Shown here one piece after another: positions 1 through 12,160 of a DNA stretch of 64,000 bases. The position numbers and the translations under genes were made by a program. The DNA is taken from NCBI GenBank assembly GCA_051453625.1, contig JBOZIK010000001.1, forward strand, positions 204,722,753-204,786,752, given 5' to 3'. The notes beneath the pieces are model-generated. The model was given only the letters and a program-made list of their open reading frames with translations. It did no database searches and was not told where the DNA came from. Source of the stretch: Welwitschia mirabilis. Taxonomy: Eukaryota > Gnetophyta > Gnetopsida > Welwitschiales. Position 1 is the first letter of the stretch; each line of letters starts with the position of its first letter.

Positions 1-20
1 TTACAATTTGGTATCAGAGT
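1..20 (+). mobile_element. 3' tip of an LTR plus tRNA-iMet primer-binding site
   Basis: The window opens with the last bases of an LTR (TTACA, 1-5), a 3-base spacer, and TGGTATCAGAGT at 9-20. This differs by one final C-to-T from the plant initiator tRNA-Met PBS TGGTATCAGAGC, which is used by many plant copia elements and chromoviruses. The LTR itself lies left of the window. The internal region would run rightward, but I found no recognisable gag or pol after it, so the element is probably truncated or eroded. Confidence 0.72.
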
Positions 21-2224
21 TTTAAAGATAAAAGATTTTAACTGTAGAATTTTTGGGTTGAGCGTCAAAGCAAGTTTAAAGTATTTTCAACAGTAGAATT
101 TTGGGATCTACATTTTAAAGTTTTGTAACTGTAAAAATTTAGATCATCACAATCATTAAATCTCATAATAATGTTTGCTCTTATTATCAAACTCCTTAAA
201 ACTCTCTAGCATTTTATTCCCTTTTGTATACCTACAATTTATTCACTAACATTAGAGTTAAACTAGGGTCTCTATTTTTAAAACACCCACATATTCATTT
301 TTCTTTAAACTCAGTATGTTGTTGGAAATATCAAAATAATAAAAAAATCATCCAGACTCATTGTCATGCATATGTTATTGGAACACATATCTAAATTACT
401 CTTCATTAATTAAAAATATCTTCAATGATTTCAAGTTAAAAAAAATAATGATTTTTAATGGCATAGTCTTTAGATATTTTAATTTTCAACATACTTACTT
501 AAGTTTTTGGCATTTCCATCTTAGGAAAGAGGCTCTATTGGTATTTTAGCTTAACATCATAATAGTGAATTTAAAACCTTAATCCTATCCAAGACGTATA
601 TTTAATTTTCTACATTTATAACACTCTAAATTTTTTATATTAACATACTATTAATATCAAAAGGTAAATATATTTTTACATGTATCCTTTCTAATAATGG
701 TAAACACAAAAATTAACATTTTTTCTAGAATCTGTATAACTCATCATCATAGCTCTTTTAACTAATAAACAATAAGCACTATTGTTATTTTTAAATATAT
801 TTCTAAGACTTACCTATAATTATTAAACATAAAAATCTCTATAATTAAGTTTAAGATATTTAAATACACTAAAGGAATATTTTCATTAGAGCTAAAAATA
901 AGATTACTTATCTTCCTAAGAGTAGTAATGCTAAACTTGATTGTATTGCTTTACAGACTTCTCGTTACACTTCCTTCCAATTTATTAATTCCCAAGCCTT
1001 CCCTTATCCTCCATTATTAAATCTCAAGAGTCTTCATTTTGTTTTCAAGCAAAAGTATCTAACCTATATTTTCATTAGTCATTCTGAAAATATTATATCT
1101 AACCCCTTTCCAATTGCAAGGTTAGCCTATTAAATGGTTAGCTCTTTTTAATGAAGTATTATCATCTGTTAATTGGTAAGAAATTTACCATGCACAAAAT
1201 GACATCATTTAATATGCAGTCATCCCTTCTCTTCATGAAGCCATCTTTTCTGAGGAAATGTCACATTAGTTATTGAGATGTCACCTCACAATCATTAATA
1301 AAATTTACCTTGTTAATATCATTGACATGTAAGTTACCTTAATATCACATCACACTTCCTAATAATTTTAATAATTTATTACTACCTTGCATAATGTCAT
1401 CTCATCACAATATGCTACCTTAATCAAGTTACACATTAACAACATGAACAGATGATATCTCATCATTCACTCATATTACACAATATGCCACCTCACCACT
1501 AATTAGTATAATTTACTTTTTCATTTTATTTGCTATCCATAACATTAATGTTTAACCCAATATTATTACTTATATTGTTCAAGTAACATATATTTTTGTT
1601 AATTTTTACTTTAGTTATTTATAATTCAGTTACCTAGGCACCATTACACTTTAATTAATATTAAACATATTACATATTTAATTATCACTTTCAGATATTT
1701 AAGTTAATTCCATTTAATTTTTAATAAATCATTCTTTAATTACTCATTAACCATGTAGTACAAATCATAACCTTAACCTTTCATGTTGGAGTTTTAACAT
1801 ATTAATATTGTTAATTAACATTAATAATTCATTTAGAATTTAATACATAATTTATTCCTTTAATTATTATCATCAGTTAATCATGACATCTTTAACTTAA
1901 TTTAGTTCATCACTTAATATTAATACTAATGCATTTAACCAAAGCATAATTGATTCTTAATATTTACTTAATCTTAATAGATCTTAATTAACTTATCAAC
2001 ATAGTCTTATTTATTAATAATTACTTATTATCATATTAAAACCTAATCTAAACACCTACTTAATGGATCTCTTGCATGATCAAGGGCATGATTAAAAAAG
2101 AGGTATTACATCCTTCTCTCCTTAAGACATCTTCTCCTAGAAACTATCATTAGATATTGATGCAATATATATATATCACTTTTAATCATTAATCAATGAT
2201 AACTCACTATGGATCACATCCATA
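21..2224. other. Unassigned A+T-rich DNA between two opposed PBSs
   Basis: No ORF of note and no domain recognised. A short near-repeat (AACTGTAGAATTTTGGG-like) occurs at about 40-55 and 90-105. The stretch lies between a plus-strand PBS at 9-20 and a minus-strand PBS at 2225-2236, so it should contain the internal leaders of two different elements and at least one hidden junction, which I cannot place. Confidence 0.5.
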
Positions 2225-2236
2225 GCTTTGATACCA
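2225..2236 (-). mobile_element. tRNA-iMet primer-binding site, minus strand
   Basis: The reverse complement reads TGGTATCAAAGC, one G-to-A change from the plant initiator tRNA-Met PBS. It is separated by three T residues from an LTR end reading TGTGACA on the minus strand, the usual arrangement for plant Ty3/gypsy chromovirus elements. The element's internal region would extend toward lower coordinates. Confidence 0.7.
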
Positions 2237-2239
2237 AAA

Positions 2240-3230
2240 TGTCACACACTCAAGTTTCATTCTAATTATAAATTAATTAATTATACAATTACATCATTAA
2301 AGAACATAGATAATTAATTAGATTCAACTAAAAGACATACTTTTAATACCTCATAAGATACTCCTCAAGAGAATTATATGATGATAGTTAACCTAACAAC
2401 ATTATATTTGAATTTTAAATGTCTAATAGACTCATATAACAACATGTAATATGAAACACCCTATAAAAGTATGTAAGTTATGATTGCATGTTTAGTTGAC
2501 TTATAACAATAAACCACACTTATGTATCCTAATCCTGAGAAACTTAGAAATGCATCTAGTTTTATTTGAATCTTATTCTATTGCTACCAATACATATAAT
2601 AGTAATGAGAGGTCTAGATGATTCATATCAATGAGAAAATAGGCTAATGAAAAGTTAGATTTTATGAATTAAAACATCCACATAAAATGATATAAAACAT
2701 CAAATAATGTATATCTATATAAAATATAGGAAATAGCTAGTCAAGTATCTCGTGAAGCTTGTGTCGAATCATTCATCAGCCACTACAATAGGGCCATAAC
2801 CTCTCAGATCATATTAATAAATCATCTTAACAATGCATGAGTCATGTGAATCAATCTCATATCATGCCACTATCTGAACATTTCATCCACTAGGCTATCA
2901 CATGACTCCTTGTCATGAAGATTGTTCATGTAAATCATATCATTACGTATAGATAGAATATACAATTGCCTCCTCTATGAGGTCCACATACCACTAGGTA
3001 AAACATAAGTTATCAATTATGTAGTCAATTTCCCATTGATCACCCTTCTATATCTCATATCATAGATTAACTATATACATTCCCTTCACTAGAGCGTATC
3101 ATCCTCTAGGTAAATCATGACTTAGAATCATGAAGGTCGATCTCCAATTGTATACTGTTCATGCATATGCTTTTCTTAAAGGCTATCTTCCTCAAAGACT
3201 GGCACATGCTACACTGCTCCTTTTATAACC
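2240..3230 (-). mobile_element. LTR fragment (5' LTR of a minus-strand element), outer end not fixed
   Basis: The LTR begins (low side) at TGTCACAC, the complement of the TGTGACA terminus next to the PBS at 2225-2236. It contains a TATA-like box on the minus strand at 3221-3227. I could not find a convincing opposite terminus or target duplication, so only the part up to the promoter is annotated; the LTR probably extends further right. No coding sequence. Confidence 0.5.
3221..3227 (-). promoter_or_regulatory. Putative LTR TATA box
   Basis: The minus strand reads GGTTATAAAAGGAGC, a good plant TATA context, within the LTR ending at 2240. Its position about 1 kb upstream of the LTR end is compatible with a U3 promoter. 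Activity is unknown. Confidence 0.4.
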
Positions 3231-3641
3231 CAACATATACTAAACATACAAATCCTAATGTTTTTTATCAAAGAAGAATATCAAATATATATGCTCATAT
3301 ATTACTAAATTAATGGTTAGTATTAATCAAGATCTAGTATATGTGATTGAAAAATATCAACAAAATATAAGAATAGAGTATCAATATATACATTATTTAC
3401 ATAAGGTATCATTGTAGGTATATTTCATTATCATAAGGCAATCATTTAGCATTAGTATTATCATTATTATTGATATCTCAAATGTACCATTTGATCACTT
3501 GATCCGTGTTATCAACATCCAATTAGGCTAGTATTAGACTCATGATCCAGTTATAGGCATCATCATCATAAGTTAAGTATGTTTTCTAATTGGACAACTA
3601 ATTAAGAATAATTTCTATCTCAATAGTTATTCTCATTAATT

Positions 3642-3708
3642 CACTACCTCATTCGGTGCATCTATGGGTTATAATTCCCACTACCTCATTTAGTGCATCT
3701 ATGGGTTA
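3642..3708 (+). repeat. Tandem duplication, 37-bp period
   Basis: Two copies of a unit beginning CACTACCTCATT and continuing through GTGCATCTATGGGTTA, at 3642 and 3679. In the compared part the units differ at CG versus TA, that is both bases of one CpG have undergone transitions. Confidence 0.85.
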
Positions 3709-4700
3709 TTATCATCATATTGCAGTGCATTACAAATAAGGATAATTAATTATTACATTTTAACATACATGAGAGTATCACTAGGTCTTAATTAGAACTT
3801 ACTAAGCTTTTACTATGCACTCTAGTTCTTAAACTAAATCTAATTATGGATAAAAATTTTGTGGGTTATGGCTCCACATAAAGATAGACCCTTAATACTA
3901 TCATCCATCATCATACCTTCGTACTATTTTATATTATTATATTATAATAGATCATTATAATTATTATAACCCATAAATCATTATATTTCATTGAGGTTTA
4001 ATTAGCTTATATTAGATGTCCTATTCTATGTAGTTTCAAAGAATGTTAATTCAACAAGTATATTTCTATTTAGTTTGCATACCTTTACTATTATCACAAT
4101 TAGGCCTTTAGCCTATGCTAGTTAATAATCATGTTGCTATAATAACTTTGTTACTATAATAATCTCAGTACTTATGAAAGGATGTTATTATATGATCATT
4201 AGTTTAGATTATCATTTACTAATGTTGTTTAAGAAAAGGTTTACTGTTAACTATAATCTTTGTAATACTTGTTTCACATGGACAAAATTAAGAGGACTAG
4301 GAATAATGATAGCTGCTTATGTACGCCCCATATATTTCCTTTATAGGTAATATAATAGTCATTATGTATATATGATATTATTATCTTACACTATTATTCA
4401 TGATCACACAAGGCTTATTAGTTGGTATTTATAACATTCTTAAATCAAGAACATCATTAAAATAAGAAGGAAGTATTAAAATCCTTATTATGTTCCAAGG
4501 TCTCTCAAATAAAAGGAAAAATCTATTTATGTAGTAGCTAAAGATTATACCCCTTGTGATTTACGTATTTTCAAAATATAACCTTATGTAAGAAATATTA
4601 AAGAATATAGAACCTTTAAGAATCTAATAACAATCAACTATAAATTAATTAATATTGCTACTTGGCTTATATATCATTCTTAACATTAAATAGACATTAA

Positions 4701-4943
4701 NNNNNNNNNNNNNNNNNNNNNNNNNNNNNNNNNNNNNNNNNNNNNNNNNNNNNNNNNNNNNNNNNNNNNNNNNNNNNNNNNNNNNNNNNNNNNNNNNNNN
4801 NNNNNNNNNNNNNNNNNNNNNNNNNNNNNNNNNNNNNNNNNNNNNNNNNNNNNNNNNNNNNNNNNNNNNNNNNNNNNNNNNNNNNNNNNNNNNNNNNNNN
4901 NNNNNNNNNNNNNNNNNNNNNNNNNNNNNNNNNNNNNNNNNNN
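4701..4943. other. Assembly gap, 243 N
   Basis: Unknown sequence. The odd length suggests an estimated gap size, unlike the 100-N placeholder gaps elsewhere in the window. Confidence 0.95.
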
Positions 4944-5136
4944 TTATATGTTTTATTAAAGCTTTTTCCACTATAGTAATATGTATTCTTCTTCATTTAT
5001 CTTTCTGTATTACCCTTTCCCTGCCCTACCTTCAACTATATAATAAATCCATCAATGGCCTCCATAAAATGCAAGCAATAACTACTCCTTAAAATATATA
5101 TTTTTATGAATTACTCAAGATAATTTACCCTTGTCT

Positions 5137-5157
5137 TATATATATATATATATATAT
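5137..5157 (+). repeat. TA dinucleotide microsatellite
   Basis: About ten uninterrupted TA units. Confidence 0.9.
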
Positions 5158-8100
5158 CTTTGTGATTATACCTTTAGGTAACTAATCAATTTATATATAC
5201 ATAATTTTGAAAATAAAATTAATTTACCTTCTCATGAAGGCAAATGTGAGGTAAATTAATTTGAACTTACAACCTCTCATTTAATAACCTCATGAATTTA
5301 TCATATTACCACGAAGTTAGACATGTAAATTATTCTTCCAACTACCTTAATATAATATACTATTTTGTTTTATAATTCTTATGTTTTTGTTTTCTAAGAC
5401 CTATCTCATGGCTTCCAAAGAAATTGATTTTAAAAATGTGTTTTCCCTCCAATTGCTAGTCATGTCATTCATCTCATAATTAAGGTAATAAGTATTTTAT
5501 TATTATTTAATAATGTCCACCTCATGGCCTAAGGTTCCTCAATCCCCTAGAATTTCATAAATGTCTTAACTAAACTTAATGTAAGGATTAATTTTTTAAT
5601 GGAGGTATGTTGAAATAGCAAATAATCCATGCCTCATATTTATTTTAAGTATTGCAAATCAAGGTCACATGGCCCAATACATGATGGTTGCTTAAGTATT
5701 TCAACTTAACCTTATAGACCCATGTACATGGTGTTAACCAAGGTCATTCTTTAATGTTTTAAACAAAGATGTGGTATTTTATTTTTGAAGAAAACCACTT
5801 GGTTCAATGCATGTAGGCCAAGTGGCAATCACCTTTTTTATATGACCACCCTAAGAGATTATTGTTTGTTTATTTATTTCTGATAAACATTTTAAATGGA
5901 TTCTCCTCTTTTTTCACTAGACCAATCGCATGTTTGTTAAGTTGTGTCTATAACAGAGGGAGATAATTAAGGAGATACTCCTTTATTTGGGGATTAATAC
6001 TAAATCAAAATTGGGAGTTTTCAAATTAAAACCTAAAGTACAAGTGAGTCTAATAGCAAGATTCATGTATTACTTGCATGAGTTGCAGAAAAAGGGAGGA
6101 GTTTCAAATGTTTTAAACAACCAAAAGAGAAATTATAGAGGCCCATTTTCAGGCATAAAAGTGGTCTTGCTACATTTTGGAATACATCTTTATCCTTTCC
6201 TTGATTTTTAATCTTTTATTTTCATTATTATATTTTTTTGAATGTAGGATTAATTAGAAGATAATTGGATAATATGTCAACTACTTTACAAGAAGTCATA
6301 TATTACCTAAACTAAATGGTAGAGCAAGGTGTCCACTTTACTTTAAGTTCTAACTTTGAAACTCATTTCCACAAAAATAAATCCTTATTTAGCTAAAGTA
6401 ATATTCATTCCAATTCTAATTTCTTTAGCAATTAGCTATTTGATAAAACATTATAAAAATTGATTAATATAGATTATTCATCCAATTATTACTCTAAATT
6501 ATCACATTTTATCTCTTGTTTAGTCATTTTTTGATTATTTGAGTAGTACATATTTTAGATTTAGAAATAAAAGTAACTACAATTAAGACTCATTTTGATT
6601 AAAACTCTTTATTTTGCATTAGTTTTCACTTCCTATTTCTTTACTTCATCATGTATTACATACCTTATGTTTAGTAATTTTTTAACTCATTTTAATCTAC
6701 AACATTAAATGAATCTTTTATTCCTACATGTTTCATATTTACTTTCTCTTAATCTTTAAATTTTGAGAATATTACATTAGGTAGGAAGAGTGGTACTTGA
6801 AATTAAGCACCTATTTCTCATGCTTTATTCTTTTCTTGGATGTGATTTTTAGCCTAAATTGGCCAAACTATTTTGAGTTCTTCTATCATTTCTTATCATA
6901 CTTGATTGATTTACACTCAACGTTTTGCTATTTTAAATAATCTTTAACACACATTATTTACTAAGCCACTAGTAAAAGGCTAGTTTAATGATATGATAAC
7001 ATGTAAAAGTTGAATTTACATTAAGATATCTAGGTCATGTTGGAATTTTTAATTAATCATTATGACATTTTTATGCATCTATTATGCTTAAGGGTATAGA
7101 AATTTAGTTTTACTAATAATTTTTCTTAACACGATCATTTTGCAAGCTATTCATAGTATTTAAAGCATTATGTAGAAGCTAGAGTTGAGTAGATCAATCT
7201 AAGTGATGGTGTAGTTTGAGAAGCAACAACATTAGTTACTATGCATAAAATGGATTAATGCTTAGGTTCATGAGCCTTCCTATTGCAAGTAATACATCTA
7301 GAGCATATCTAAAGTAAGTTGTAGAATGATGAGTATTTTCTAAGAGAAACCCCTTAATTTCACTCCATGACTAAAAAAATAACTCTATACACTTTGGACA
7401 CTCTAAAGAGTAACTATATTAGGCCTTAAGAATATTAATTCATAACTTTAATTTGGCCTATAAATAACTTGCTTTATTTTAATTAAATGGTTATTAATTA
7501 TTATTATTACAAAGAGATTATTAGAGCTTTAATAAAGAGTTATTTCTAATATCCCCATTAGGATGATTTATATTTCAAGCTAGTATGATGTTTTGTGGAT
7601 TATGATTAAGCTTCTTTCAATGATTGTATGCTTTCACTCATTTGACAATAAAGTGTTTCACATTCTCTCCTTAGTTCATTACTTTGATATCAAGTTGTGA
7701 TTGCCTCATACTTGTTGTGCTTAGTTTGGTAAGGCATATTAAGTATTTTAAGATCTTATATGTGATTCTCATTTACACTTTAGTTTCATAACCTGCATCT
7801 TTATTTGATGGATCTTGAATGAACACGACTTTTCGTGTGTATTATATTCTTTCTATGAAGCTAGAATGGCTTGAAGACATCACCACATTCATATGGTGGA
7901 TGCGATTATGGAACTATTCTTTAGCTTAATTATTAGATGTAATATAAGTTATTAAGCCTAAGGAATAAATATACATAAACCTAACTAAAGAATCTTAGTA
8001 TCTTTGAGTTCATTGTGATAAATTTTGAATTTATTTCTATTCCTAATCTTTCTTATATGTCTTAAACATGTTTTATTCATCTTTTATTATGCTTACTTTA

Positions 8101-8269
8101 TTGATAGTTTACTACATCTATCCTCATGGAAGAATGACATTGGAATAATACTATGAATAAAATTCCTATTTTATTTAGTAAAAGTTGGATTCAATCACAA
8201 TATTTATATTCCTAAAGAGATCTTTAACATTACCATACATTAAATATAAATACAAGCATAACTAGATTC

Positions 8270-9304
8270 ATCATGAGCATAGGATTTTTAAGTCATTGGC
8301 TAGTTTATGTTACCTTAATTGTATATCCTACTTAAGGAAGAGTGCCATGTAATGTTGATGATCAACTTATACTTTAAACTCAGTAAATTTTAATTTTATT
8401 AAACCTATGCTCCTTAATAATGAAACCTAAATGAATCCTATCATTGTACCTCTAGCTATCATCTAATATACCCTTGATTATCAAGGCATATGTGGAAATC
8501 TAAAACTCAAGGCACCTGGAACATTTTTGGTAAAATATATGTAATTCTCTGTACAATCCACACTCCATAATTATAATATTTAATACTACATAACAAGCTT
8601 TATAGGATAGTGTAAATCCTAGCATGAATCTCTGTCCATGTACAGCTCCCTATGATGACCACCAATCAAAATGTATTGCCAATAAAAATTCTTAAGTGTT
8701 TAAAGTATGAAAGGTAATTTTCCTTTTAATTACTTAAACAAAAATAATAAAATTATTAAGTAAAAGGAGAAAGTAAAAGACTATAATACATAAGAATAAA
8801 GAACTAATTATAGTATAGTTTAGTTAAGTAGGTTTTGTTCATCATCCAAGTTAGCTTAATCTGTCTAAATCACAAAATAGGTCTAAGATAAAGAAATAAA
8901 ATAAGTTAAAGAATCTTTCTCTAGAATTAAACATGACTTAATTAGAGATATTTATCTTATGAAAACTGAAACATGCCAAAAAATTAATAAAAATTCAAAA
9001 ATTGAGGAAAAAAGTTGAAAAAACTAAGGAAATTTAAATCAAGGTATCTCACTTAACATGTTGATTTTATTTAATGATAAAAATGAGTTTTGGATTTATA
9101 AATTTGAAAAAGGCCCAAAAAACTCAAAAAAAGGTTAAAATGCTTAAAAATAAAAGAAATTTAAAAAACTATATATGTGTGCAAAAGAGAGTTAAGAGCT
9201 AGACATGTGCTAGCTAAAGCATATGAGCACAAAAATGGCCAATGGCTAAGTAATCACTTAAGAAAAACTACATGTACACTAGATAGAGTTAAAAGCTAAG
9301 AAAT
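8270..9304 (+). repeat. Dispersed repeat R, copy 1 (possible LTR, + strand)
   Basis: About 1 kb similar, in the same orientation, to 39,935-40,985. Shared landmarks include a purine-rich CTTAAGGAAGAG-like tract followed by TGTAATGTTGA (8348 here, 40,011 in copy 2), resembling a polypurine tract and the TG start of an LTR, then similar blocks through AGAGCTAGACATG. It is cut by a 100-N gap at 9305. No coding capacity seen. An LTR identity is likely but the far terminus is not found. Confidence 0.6.
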
Positions 9305-9404
9305 NNNNNNNNNNNNNNNNNNNNNNNNNNNNNNNNNNNNNNNNNNNNNNNNNNNNNNNNNNNNNNNNNNNNNNNNNNNNNNNNNNNNNNNNNNNNNNNN
9401 NNNN
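9305..9404. other. Assembly gap, 100 N
   Basis: Exactly 100 N, probably a placeholder of unknown true size. Confidence 0.95.
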
Positions 9405-10714
9405 TTGTTTAGAATCATATACATGTGCATAATAGATAAAATCCTAGTACAAAATTAAAATAATTTTTATCATGCCTAGACTTAAACTTATAACTTATAG
9501 GTTAATAAAAAAAAAGTTCATTATAACTAGGTCAAGATACTATTAGTTGTCATTGTAGATAACAAAAGGACCAAAAAAACAAGCATATGATTCTTTCACA
9601 TTTCTTATAAACATGTGAACAAACCATCTATGATCTACTGAGGGTAGCATAGATGTGTGAGAAGCATCAATTTGGTGATGTACTCTCTTCCATGAACATC
9701 AATGCAAACTAGAATAGAGAGATGATAATATGTGGTATCTCATAGGAGGCATAGAGATTAAAAGGCAAGAAGTAGAAAACACTACATAAATAGGTAAATG
9801 GATGGCATTAGTGACAAGTAACAAAAGATGTACTAGCATATAATGTTCCTTAGATTTTTAGCTACTAGTAAAGATTAGAAGTAGAGATTGAATAAACGCT
9901 AGTATAAATTTCAAAAAGATAGGCATGTATGAAAGCAAAGCATGGAAGATGTAGAGTGATGGTAGTAGTATTAGTGTTAGTGAAAGGATGATCAAAAGAA
10001 AAAAGAGGAATAGAAAGAGTAGTGGCATATCATAAACAGTAACAGGTAGAAAATGTATCAAAGATTTTAGAGCACAAATAGGCCAATGTTACAGGCATAA
10101 GTGACAAAAGTTAAAAAAAGCTTAAATGTGGTACATAGAGGAGGTAGTAATTAAACAAAAGTGATAAGAAATAATGGCAATAGATAACCAAGTTCATGGA
10201 AATGATAGTGTAAGCGCAACATAAGGTGGGTGGCAGATCAAAACTTGTGCCAAAAATAAAATAAAAAATATTTATATTTGCTTAAAAATTATATTTTCTT
10301 TAAAGAATTTACATTCCCTGAAAAAGAAAACCCTAAAAAAATACCCTATTAAAAAGTGTATATGACCCTTAAAAAATATAAGAAAATTTCATCCCTTTTG
10401 AAAAAAATGGATATTTTTCTTAAAGTAATCAAATGACAATGTTTTTGTAAAATGAAAAAACAAATAATAGGCCTCCCCTTCCCTCAATAAAAAAATTTGT
10501 ATTTTGTTTGAAAAAGGAAAAAAAAAAAAGGAAAATAGTAGAAAATAGTGAAATGAAAAAAATCAAAATAAAAGCTAGAAGAAAAAATAAAAGGGATAAA
10601 AGAGAATTCCAAGAAACCCTTGAAGAGGGCCTTAAAATAAGAAAATATAAAGAGGCCACAAGAATATCCAAAGCTCAAGAGTGATAAAAAAAGCTCCATA
10701 AGATATCCTCCAAA
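9405..10714. other. Unassigned, purine-rich toward the right
   Basis: No domain recognised in either direction. The 10,250-10,680 part is strongly A/G-rich on the plus strand, and its minus-strand open frames are low-complexity shadows. Because a minus-strand PBS follows at 10,715, this should be the leader and gag side of a copia-type element, but nothing in it is recognisable. Confidence 0.45.
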
Positions 10715-10726
10715 GGTCTAATACCA
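10715..10726 (-). mobile_element. Eroded copia-type PBS, minus strand
   Basis: The minus strand reads AACAAGTGGTATTAGACC. This matches the common plant copia context in which an LTR ending in AACA is followed by AG and TGGTATCAGAGCC, with a C-to-T change and one transversion. It defines a minus-strand element whose LTR begins at 10,729. Confidence 0.6.
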
Positions 10727-10728
10727 CT

Positions 10729-11423
10729 TGTTAAAAAATAGAAAGTAAGAATCACAACTAAGATTTTCTCAAAATCAAATCTTTATTTTTACAAATTATT
10801 TTTCATCTTTTTATTATAATTAAGAGCTTACTTTTAAAGTTAAACATGCCATTATGGTTTCACTAGGGTTTCACGTCCCCCTAAGCACATGACCATAGTA
10901 AGCATACAAAATTAATGCAAGGATAGTCATACCTATATAATATGTATAAATCTTAAGCTCTAATGAGATCATTCAAGGGTAATAATGAAAATTTTTTATT
11001 TACACAATTTTACCAATAATAGACCAAGACTAAAGAAATAAAATAATGAATAAACCTTATGAATAAAAAATTAGAAAACATGGAATGAATGATTATACTT
11101 TTATGAAATGGCCATAAGTGGGACTACCTTTCTGAGAACTAAATCCTCCCAATAAACCTCATGAATAAACTCGATCAGTTATGACTTAGAGTAAAAAATA
11201 ACTAAAAAGAATAACAAGTATTCAATCATTAAGAAATAAGAATAAAATTGCAAAAAAGTCTTAAGGAAACTAAAAAAGAGACACTCAAATAAATAATTCC
11301 TACAAATAAATATATACTAGAGTAGATACAAAATAATAATAATAATTCATCCCTCTTCCTACTTAACCATCAGATAAACTAGTATCTTAATCATTATTTT
11401 TAAAATTATTAAAATAAATGACA
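10729..11423 (-). mobile_element. Copia-type LTR (5' LTR, minus strand)
   Basis: The low end starts TGTTAAAA next to the PBS. The right end is tentatively placed at TGACA (11,419-11,423), which would mirror the left terminus. The first 250 bases resemble 33,692-33,900, with shared blocks around the AGAAAGTAAGAA start and a CATACAAAA block. Length would be about 0.7 kb. No target duplication was found, so the outer boundary is uncertain. Confidence 0.45.
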
Positions 11424-11424
11424 A

Positions 11425-11702
11425 GGGGGATAGCTCATTGGTTAAGTTCAGTTAGTGATTTCCTTATAGTTAGTAGTTTAAATCCCCCTAAGGAACCAAA
11501 AGGTTTGTGATTAATCCTAATAAAACAACCATGGTAGTATCCTAATCTTCTAATCTTAGGTGGGGTATTATCTCTTCTTAGTATTAGCTTGGATGTAAAA
11601 GAGGATATTCCCTCAGCTTGATGGATAACTATAAGAATTAAGTGACAACATTTAAGATCCATGATAAAGGCACTAACAAATTATTATATCTCAAAAAAAA
11701 AA
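11425..11702 (+). mobile_element. tRNA-derived SINE-like element
   Basis: About 278 bp. The head has an RNA polymerase III box A match (TAGCTCATTGGT, 11,431-11,442) and an eroded box B (AGTTTAAATCC, 11,475-11,485, against the standard GGTTCGAATCC; all differences are transitions, including both bases of the CpG). A non-tRNA body of about 200 bp follows, ending in ten A residues at 11,693-11,702. The spacing of A and B boxes is tRNA-like. No convincing target duplication remains. A minus-strand open frame of 75 codons spans it but has no known domain and is not called a gene. Confidence 0.55.
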
Positions 11703-11929
11703 CTTGACCTATGATAAAGACTTAAATTGTATTTTTAAACAAGTATAATTAAAAAGATATGTAAGTAAAGATATTTCTGTGTGCTTCAAATACATAAAAG
11801 AACTATGTTCAGAAAATAAAATAAAATTTATTTCTTAACAAGTTTACTAGGAAGAAAACATAACTCAAATGATGAAGAAAAAGATTTTACCAATGTGTAG
11901 AAACCCTAGATCATCAACTATTCTAGTGA

Positions 11930-12160
11930 TTATTAATAAAAAATAAATGGCTCATGCCTTATTAGATCTAGAAGCAAGTATAAACATTATGCCTTCCTAT
12001 CTTTGTGAAACTTTAGATTTAACAAAATGTGCAAAAACTAATATGATTCTATCTTCAGAAGGTGGCTCTATTACAAACTCAAAAAAAAAATTATAAAAAT
12101 TCTATTAGCTCAAGTTAACCAAGAAAAATATCCTATTAATTTTGTTATTATAGAAATTTT
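11930..12160 (+). pseudogene. Ty3/gypsy aspartic protease remnant (element A)
   Basis: An open stretch from 11,956 reads ALLDLEASINIMP, the plant gypsy protease active-site region, which normally has D-x-G-A-S. The catalytic Asp codon (11,965) survives but the following Gly is Glu (GAA at 11,971, a G-to-A change). Frame is lost by about 12,100. This is the first recognisable domain of a decayed pol that continues with RT, RNase H and integrase to about 15.5 kb. Confidence 0.8.

Larger units (their letters stand above)
3709..8269. other. Unassigned A+T-rich DNA
   Basis: No gene or retroelement domain recognised. It contains a 243-base N gap (4701-4943), a TA microsatellite (5137-5157), an unrecognised 74-codon open frame at 5987-6211 that I do not consider a gene, and a small perfect inverted repeat at 7823-7838. 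Probably heavily eroded transposon sequence. Confidence 0.5.

Noticed and set aside
5987-6211. 74-codon ORF as a gene
   Set aside because: No known motif, no supporting context, and such lengths are expected by chance in 64 kb. Not called.
10429-10699. Two overlapping minus-strand ORFs rich in Phe and Leu
   Set aside because: They are translations of a purine-rich tract and low complexity, not a membrane protein gene.
11425-11497. A functional tRNA gene
   Set aside because: Box A is fair, but box B is mutated, no clean cloverleaf or anticodon arm forms, and a 200-bp body with poly(A) follows, pointing to a SINE.
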